From positions 1 to 25,201 of IMG/VR virus record IMGVR_UViG_3300036851_000553: 25,201 nucleotides of DNA. One strand, written 5' to 3'. This DNA is from a virus. Shown here piece after piece: positions 21,895-25,201 of this stretch. Both the position numbers and the translations under genes were made by a program. Position 1 is the first letter of the stretch. Every line of letters begins with the position of its first letter. Under the pieces are notes generated by a model, which searched no databases, was not told the DNA's origin, and worked only from the letters and a program-made list of their open reading frames with translations.

Positions 21895-22268
21895 GCGATC
21901 GCCCCCTGTTGCGGCCAGAAATCGCCGAGCCTGGCGATCGCCGCCGCCGCAGGCCGGGCGGCGCGCCGCGAGCTCCCGTTCCTCGCCGCGTTACACGGCT
22001 CGCAAGCCGCGACCATGTTGCCCCAATCGTGGGCGCCGCCATCGCCAAGCGGCTGCACGTGCTCGATCGTGACCGTCGCGAAATCGAGCGCGCAATGACA
22101 GTAGGCGCAGCGCCAGTTCTGCGCCTCGGCGAGCCGGTGGGCCATCGCCCGCCGGGCCGCGCTGCCGCCGCGATTTCGGATGCGGCGCCACCGGCCCGGC
22201 CGATCCGGCGATCTTCCCGGCACGACATGATCGAGCGGCAGCGCGACCGGCGCGGCGTAGGCCGTCAT
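21891..22268 (-). CDS. HNH endonuclease
   Basis: This 125-aa protein starts at ATG 22268 (TAYAAPVALPLDHVVPGR). The HNH core is WRCAYCHCALD (zinc Cys pair), then TIEHVQPLGDGGAHDWGNMV (catalytic EH and Asn) and ACEPCNAARNG (second Cys pair and Asn). An upstream basic region may bind DNA. It lies in the early operon, about 9 kb from the terminase, so it could be a free-standing nuclease or a packaging/recombination helper. Confidence 0.8.
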   Translation of the reverse strand: MTAYAAPVALPLDHVVPGRSPDRPGRWRRIRNRGGSAARRAMAHRLAEAQNWRCAYCHCALDFATVTIEHVQPLGDGGAHDWGNMVAACEPCNAARNGSSRRAARPAAAAIARLGDFWPQQGAIA

Positions 22269-22373
22269 GGTGGCGCCAAGCTCCGAGCGGGACCGGACAT
22301 GGGTCCAACCATGACGCCCGGTCCCGCCGGCTCTATCCTCGGTGGTGCCAACCAACCCAGGACGGAGAGCGAC

Positions 22374-22670
22374 ATGGCAAAAGGCAGCGAAGAAGCTTTC
22401 GTCGCGATGCTCAATCGCGAGATCAATCGCGCAATGCAAGCCCCGGTCGTCGAGATCCACGCCCGGCTGCTCGGGTACGAGATGGCGCTCGCGGCGATCA
22501 TCGCAGCCCTCGATAAAACCGGCGCATTGCCCATCGCCGGGGCGCGGTCAGCGATCGATGCGGCGGAAACCGCGGTGGCCGAGGATGCGCCGAACGCGCC
22601 GATCCGCTCGGTGCTGCGCCAGCTGTCGGCCCGTCTCGCCCCGCCAGCACCGCCGCCAGCGCGGCACTGA
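22374..22670 (+). CDS. Hypothetical protein, plus-strand single gene
   Basis: This 98-aa protein has a GGAGAG site 5 bases before ATG 22374. It is helical and Ala-rich (EEAFVAMLNREINRAMQAPV, then LLGYEMALAAIIAALDKTGA), with a Pro-rich tail. It stands divergent to the HNH gene and convergent with the 105-aa gene, whose 3' part it overlaps. The function is unknown. Confidence 0.6.
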   Translation: MAKGSEEAFVAMLNREINRAMQAPVVEIHARLLGYEMALAAIIAALDKTGALPIAGARSAIDAAETAVAEDAPNAPIRSVLRQLSARLAPPAPPPARH

Positions 22671-22815
22671 ATTGCACATCGAGACTTGGCATGGGGATCC
22701 GGCCAATTAGGCGGCCGTCGCCCAGTTTGATCGTCAGAATGTGGCCGAGAATGTCGATGCTGGCGATGCCGATCGGCAAGGGACGCGGCGCCGGCAGCGC
22801 GGGCGGCATCATCAT
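22498..22815 (-). CDS. Hypothetical protein of the Cro operon (C-terminal part doubtful)
   Basis: This 105-aa frame starts at ATG 22815, overlapping the previous stop (ATGA). The first ~60 residues look real (GIASIDILGHILTIKLGDGR, then IGRIPMPSLDVQFSAALAAV). The remainder is Pro/Arg-rich and antisense to the plus-strand gene ending at 22670, with about 170 bases of overlap. The real protein may have lost its natural end by recombination. The function is unknown. Confidence 0.45.
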   Translation of the reverse strand: MMMPPALPAPRPLPIGIASIDILGHILTIKLGDGRLIGRIPMPSLDVQFSAALAAVLAGRDGPTAGAAPSGSARSAHPRPPRFPPHRSLTAPRRWAMRRFYRGLR

Positions 22816-22946
22816 GCGGCCTTGGTATCGGGCGGGTAGATGTCCGGTCTCAGCTGATGGCGATTTATGCGGGCAGAAATCAGCGCCTCAAGCTGAAGGA
22901 CGCGCTCGGCCAGGGTCGGCTCGCCGGCGACGGCGGGCGGCATCAT
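22812..22946 (-). CDS. Small hypothetical protein of the Cro operon
   Basis: This 44-aa protein starts at ATG 22946, overlapping the Cro-like stop as ATGA (22946-22943). It is a single amphipathic helix (EPTLAERVLQLEALISARIN) plus a short tail. Its start region is nearly identical to that of the next gene, a small duplicated junction. The function is unknown. Confidence 0.55.
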   Translation of the reverse strand: MMPPAVAGEPTLAERVLQLEALISARINRHQLRPDIYPPDTKAA

Positions 22947-23182
22947 GCGGCCTCGCCAGAAGCGCGGCGCGCAGCATAGAGACGCGCCAGAAGTTCGTGT
23001 GTGATGCCAGTCAAACCGGCCTCGCGCGCGCCCCGCACCACCGCGTCCCAATGTGCCGGCGGTATCGCATCGCGCGTCTTCATCGCGCTCGCTGTGCCGA
23101 TCGGCTTGCCAATGACAGTGCCGAAGGCGGCCGACCCTCCGAAGGCATCGATGATCGCCGAGAACGTCGGATATTCATCCAT
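22943..23182 (-). CDS. Cro-like regulator, carph-isopro-type HTH
   Basis: This 79-aa protein has the pattern AFGGSAAFGTVIGKPIGTAS, then IPPAHWDAVVRGAREAGLTG, the layout of small phage Cro/YdaS-like proteins (carph-isopro domain) with an HTH at residues about 14-45. It is divergent from the repressor gene and separated from it by three operators, the classic switch arrangement. The ATG lacks a ribosome site and lies about 10 bases after the candidate -10, so it may be leaderless. It probably represses the repressor gene. Confidence 0.8.
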   Translation of the reverse strand: MDEYPTFSAIIDAFGGSAAFGTVIGKPIGTASAMKTRDAIPPAHWDAVVRGAREAGLTGITHELLARLYAARRASGEAA

Positions 23183-23192
23183 TTCGCGTCAA

Positions 23193-23221
23193 AGTCTGCT
23201 TTTTGCAGATCGCGGAGTCAA
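23193..23221 (-). promoter_or_regulatory. Promoter of the Cro-like operon
   Basis: TTGACT (23221-23216), a 17-base spacer and CAGACT (23198-23193) are present. Operator O1 (23196-23208) lies between the -35 and the -10 and covers part of the -10, so bound repressor would block it. Confidence 0.5.
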
Positions 23222-23265
23222 GGCCTGTGGCTGCAACATGCAGATTTCTTCCCTGCATAATGCAG
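23196..23265. promoter_or_regulatory. Three repressor operators (CTGCA-N3-TGCAG type)
   Basis: O1 CTGCTTTTTGCAG is at 23196-23208, O2 CTGCAACATGCAG at 23231-23243 and O3 CTGCATAATGCAG at 23253-23265. All share CTGC-N5-GCAG. O3 covers CATAAT (23256-23261), a near-perfect -10 for the plus-strand repressor gene, which would make that mRNA leaderless. The arrangement allows graded control, as in lambda OR. Confidence 0.85.
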
Positions 23266-23267
23266 AA

Positions 23268-23636
23268 ATGGAACGGCACGAAAGGCTGAAGCTGGCGCGG
23301 AAGAAGCGTTTCCCCACTGCGAAGGCGGCCGCGGGCTACCTGCGGATGTCGTATAGCACTCTGTGCCATCACGAGGCGGGTACCCGGCAACCGAAGGACG
23401 ACGAGCTGGCGGCATACGCATCGGCGTACCGTGTCAAACTGGTGTGGCTCGATCACGGCGAGGAAAATCTGTCCCCTCGCGAGGCGCAGCTGCTTGAGGG
23501 CTTCCGGGCGCTCTCCGCCGACGTTCAGAATTTTCTGCTCGCGTCCGTTGGGGGCGAAGTTCCCCGACCAACTGACGTACCCCCAGCCGAGCCAGCCCCC
23601 TCGCCCCCGGCAAGCCGCCAAAAAGGGGGGCGGTGA
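23268..23636 (+). CDS. Phage repressor (CI-like), short, no cleavage domain
   Basis: This 122-aa protein has an N-terminal XRE-type HTH (FPTAKAAAGYLRMSYSTLCH, then HEAGTRQPKDDELAAYASAY, residues 15-54) and a short helical C-terminal part ending in Pro-rich sequence. ATG 23268 is 6 bases after the -10, so a leaderless start like lambda cI from PRM is likely. An upstream ATG (23238) has no -10 or Shine-Dalgarno site. There is no S24/LexA peptidase domain, so induction must use another route, such as the Cro-like protein or an antirepressor. Operators in front of this gene and near 24.3 kb are its probable targets. Confidence 0.8.
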   Translation: MERHERLKLARKKRFPTAKAAAGYLRMSYSTLCHHEAGTRQPKDDELAAYASAYRVKLVWLDHGEENLSPREAQLLEGFRALSADVQNFLLASVGGEVPRPTDVPPAEPAPSPPASRQKGGR

Positions 23637-23684
23637 TCCTTCAATTTCGCCTCAAACACCGGCCAAGGCCATGAGAGGCTGACG

Positions 23685-24065
23685 ATGGCGCGGTCCAAAC
23701 CGCCGACCGCCGACGATGTGCCGCAACTTCTGGAGCGGCTTTGCCGGAGCGCCGAGGGGATAGAACGGCAGCTTGCCCAAATCGCCGAGCGGATCGAGCC
23801 GTTCGATCCGGCCGACGCCAGAACCAAAGCGGCAGCGCGCGAGCCTTCGCCGCAAAGCATGCAGGAAGCCAGCGGCGCAATCCCACGTCGCCGGCAGGAT
23901 GATCGCGCCGACCCTATCGTCCAGGTCGTGCGCAGCGTGAACGACAAGCTCTATTTGTTGGAAATCCACGCAAACGCGATCAGAATCCGGTTTGCCGAAA
24001 TCGCCGGTGACCCGCAATTGAGCGGGCGGCTCAGGCCGTATCTGCGGAACCCGCATCGGCGCTGA
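23685..24065 (+). CDS. Hypothetical protein downstream of the repressor
   Basis: This 126-aa protein has AGAGG ahead of ATG 23685. It has an N-terminal helix (DDVPQLLERLCRSAEGIERQ), a charged middle and a second helix (DKLYLLEIHANAIRIRFAEI). It is probably cotranscribed with the repressor and overlaps the convergent 74-aa gene by 35 bases. The function is unknown. Confidence 0.55.
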   Translation: MARSKPPTADDVPQLLERLCRSAEGIERQLAQIAERIEPFDPADARTKAAAREPSPQSMQEASGAIPRRRQDDRADPIVQVVRSVNDKLYLLEIHANAIRIRFAEIAGDPQLSGRLRPYLRNPHRR

Positions 24066-24255
24066 GAATGCGGCTCAACGCATCTTTGAGGCAGGCCGCG
24101 TCCTCTCGCGTTAACGCGACCCGCATGCCGGCCGCCTCTCGGGAGCGGCCGAAGATGCTCACCATAACCGCCAGAGACGAACCGGATAGCGGATCGAGCA
24201 CGATCTCGACTTCCTGCCCGATGATCGTCAGCACCTCTCGCTCATAAAGCCCCAT
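24031..24255 (-). CDS. Hypothetical protein under operator control
   Basis: This 74-aa protein has a strong AGGAGG ahead of ATG 24255. The N-terminal half is beta-rich (REVLTIIGQEVEIVLDPLSG) and the C-terminal half helical (TREDAACLKDALSRILSADA). It faces the divergent promoter with operators O4 and O5 and should be repressor-controlled. The function is unknown. Confidence 0.65.
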   Translation of the reverse strand: MGLYEREVLTIIGQEVEIVLDPLSGSSLAVMVSIFGRSREAAGMRVALTREDAACLKDALSRILSADAGSADTA

Positions 24256-24279
24256 CGCTCGCCTCCTGCTTCGGCTCGC

Positions 24280-24337
24280 AGTGTAGCATGCAATTCTGCA
24301 AATTGCAGTTGACTATCTCTGCAATGTGCAGAACTAT
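24280..24337. promoter_or_regulatory. Second divergent promoter with two more repressor operators
   Basis: O4 CTGCAAATTGCAG is at 24296-24308 and O5 CTGCAATGTGCAG at 24319-24331. On the plus strand TTGACT (24309-24314), a 17-base spacer that ends with O5, and AACTAT (24332-24337) form a promoter. On the minus strand CTGCAA (24308-24303), 17 bases and TACACT (24285-24280) form another whose -35 lies in O4. One repressor can silence both directions. Confidence 0.75.
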
Positions 24338-24366
24338 TGCCTCCATCATCCCGACGGAGGCCGCCG

Positions 24367-24873
24367 ATGCCCGCTTCCCGTCCCACTCCCGGAAAACCCC
24401 CGCCCACCGTCGCGGAGGCGCTGGCCGCCAAGCTCGCCCGCCTCGAGTGGCTGCACGCCGACAACCAGGCCGACCGGTTCCCGTCGTTCGCCGCCCGCCT
24501 ACGCCGCGGTGAAGCCGGCGAAGCCGCGGATCAGGTGCTCGGCACGGCGCTCGGTCTGCGCGTCGACCAGCGTCTGCTGCGACAGCTTGTCGAGGGTTTC
24601 CAGCGCGCGCTGCGTCTGGCCGGCCTTGATCGGCGGCAGCGTGTAGTAGTGCGGCATGATCTGGCCGCGGCGGGGAATTTCGAGGGTCAGGCTGACCGCG
24701 CGCTCGCCGGCCCGGAGGCGCTGAACGGCGGCGAGAATTTCCTCGGCCGGCCCTTCGATCGTGACGGTTGCGGTAATCGTGGCCGCCGGCTCCCGGGTCG
24801 CGTCCATGTCGCCCCGCCTGTCGCTCTGTCGCCGCGCCGGTATAGCACGCCGCCGGTCCAGCCGGAGTACTGA
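24367..24873 (+). CDS. Hypothetical protein under operator control (3' part doubtful)
   Basis: This 168-aa frame has GGAGG 6 bases before ATG 24367. Residues 1-45 look real (TVAEALAAKLARLEWLHADN). From about residue 46 it is antisense to the 102-aa minus gene, is Arg/Gly-rich and looks non-coding, although the stop (24871-24873) is 1 base before the next plus-strand ATG. The true gene may be truncated or fused by mosaic recombination. The function is unknown. Confidence 0.45.
   Translation: MPASRPTPGKPPPTVAEALAAKLARLEWLHADNQADRFPSFAARLRRGEAGEAADQVLGTALGLRVDQRLLRQLVEGFQRALRLAGLDRRQRVVVRHDLAAAGNFEGQADRALAGPEALNGGENFLGRPFDRDGCGNRGRRLPGRVHVAPPVALSPRRYSTPPVQPEY
24499..24807 (-). CDS. Hypothetical phage protein
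   Basis: This 102-aa protein starts at ATG 24807. It has a beta-rich N-terminal half (AATITATVTIEGPAEEILAA, then AVSLTLEIPRR) and a helical C-terminal half (RALETLDKLSQQTLVDAQTE). Its codon pattern is more protein-like than the opposing frame. In-frame sequence upstream of 24807 is Ser/Arg-rich and excluded. The function is unknown. Confidence 0.55.
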   Translation of the reverse strand: MDATREPAATITATVTIEGPAEEILAAVQRLRAGERAVSLTLEIPRRGQIMPHYYTLPPIKAGQTQRALETLDKLSQQTLVDAQTERRAEHLIRGFAGFTAA

Positions 24874-24874
24874 G

Positions 24875-25114
24875 ATGGAAGCCGCGCTCGCCGCCGGCGA
24901 CCCGCCGCCGCTCGCCGCCGACGAGCTGCAGCACCTCACCTGGCTGGCGTCGAGTTGCCCGGCGGTGCCGCTGCTGACCAAGCCGCAGCTCGCCCGCCTG
25001 CTCGACGACCGCACCCGGCTGATCCTGGCCTTGCGCAACCTGCTGCGCTGCCCGGCGATCGATGACCGCTGGCGCGAGCCGGCCGAGCGCGTGCTGCTGC
25101 GGGTCGACGGATGA
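24875..25114 (+). CDS. Hypothetical protein, early plus-strand operon
   Basis: This 79-aa protein has GGAG about 9 bases before ATG 24875. It is helical (ADELQHLTWLASSCPAVPLL, then KPQLARLLDDRTRLILALRN). Its stop overlaps the next ATG (25111-25114). The function is unknown. Confidence 0.6.
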   Translation: MEAALAAGDPPPLAADELQHLTWLASSCPAVPLLTKPQLARLLDDRTRLILALRNLLRCPAIDDRWREPAERVLLRVDG

Positions 25115-25201
25115 CCGCCGCCGCACCGATGACCGCAACCGAGATGGCGGCGGCGCTGCCTTCGCTGATCCGCTCGCGCGGCGGCGCCGCCCGAGTCGCG
25201 G
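25111..25201 (+). CDS. Hypothetical protein, N-terminal fragment at window edge
   Basis: The ATG at 25111 overlaps the previous stop as ATGA. The frame is open to the edge with an Ala-rich start (TAAAPMTATEMAAALPSLIR). Too little is visible to name it. Confidence 0.5.
   Translation, partial: MTAAAPMTATEMAAALPSLIRSRGGAARVA

Noticed and set aside
1-25201. tRNA genes, CRISPR arrays, attachment-site direct repeats
   Set aside because: None were seen by eye. No tRNA-like cloverleaf, regular spacer array or att core could be supported.

Overview
The window is a high-GC stretch of temperate tailed-phage (prophage) DNA of alphaproteobacterial style. The supporting traits are very GC-rich coding sequence, short Shine-Dalgarno sites, long chains of ATGA/GTGA gene overlaps, a 100-aa HU-type protein and rhizobial-looking phage proteins. 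No tRNA, rRNA or CRISPR array was seen. The host genus cannot be fixed from the sequence.

Layout. Late genes run right to left on the minus strand from about 13 kb to position 1: small terminase, large terminase (GpA type), gpW-like connector, lambda-type portal, a small membrane protein, an S49 protease with an internally started scaffold, a decoration-like protein, a Mu gpT-type major capsid protein, head-tail joining proteins, a protein with twelve ~21-residue repeats, tail terminator and tail tube proteins, a tail assembly chaperone with a likely programmed -1 frameshift, and the first codons of the tape measure protein. A serine recombinase and small genes of unknown function lie just upstream of the terminase. 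Early genes (about 17.6 to 25.2 kb) are mostly on the minus strand: HU-like protein, replication-initiator-like protein, DNA-binding proteins and an HNH nuclease. A divergent repressor/Cro-like switch lies near 23.2 kb, and a second divergent promoter carrying the same operators lies near 24.3 kb.

The most notable object is a 3,061-bp transposon at 14551-17611. It has perfect 19-bp terminal inverted repeats beginning GGTAGTG and a perfect 8-bp target duplication (GCGCCGGG), and it carries an IS1-family-like DDE transposase. It also carries passengers: a two-gene plus-strand operon (an unknown 198-aa protein and an XRE-HTH/ImmA-IrrE zinc peptidase) and a small basic 83-aa protein. It interrupts a 66-aa cysteine-rich phage gene. 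Removing the element and one copy of the duplication restores that reading frame exactly. The passenger operon resembles toxin-antitoxin or defence modules with a COG2856-type regulator, so this looks like a phage-borne transposon with its own stability or immunity cargo.

The second notable object is a set of five palindromic operators, CTGCA-N3-TGCAG (one with a single mismatch), found as 3+2 copies in two intergenic regions. They overlap credible promoter elements, which points to a small repressor regulon. The repressor has no self-cleavage domain and its mRNA is probably leaderless.
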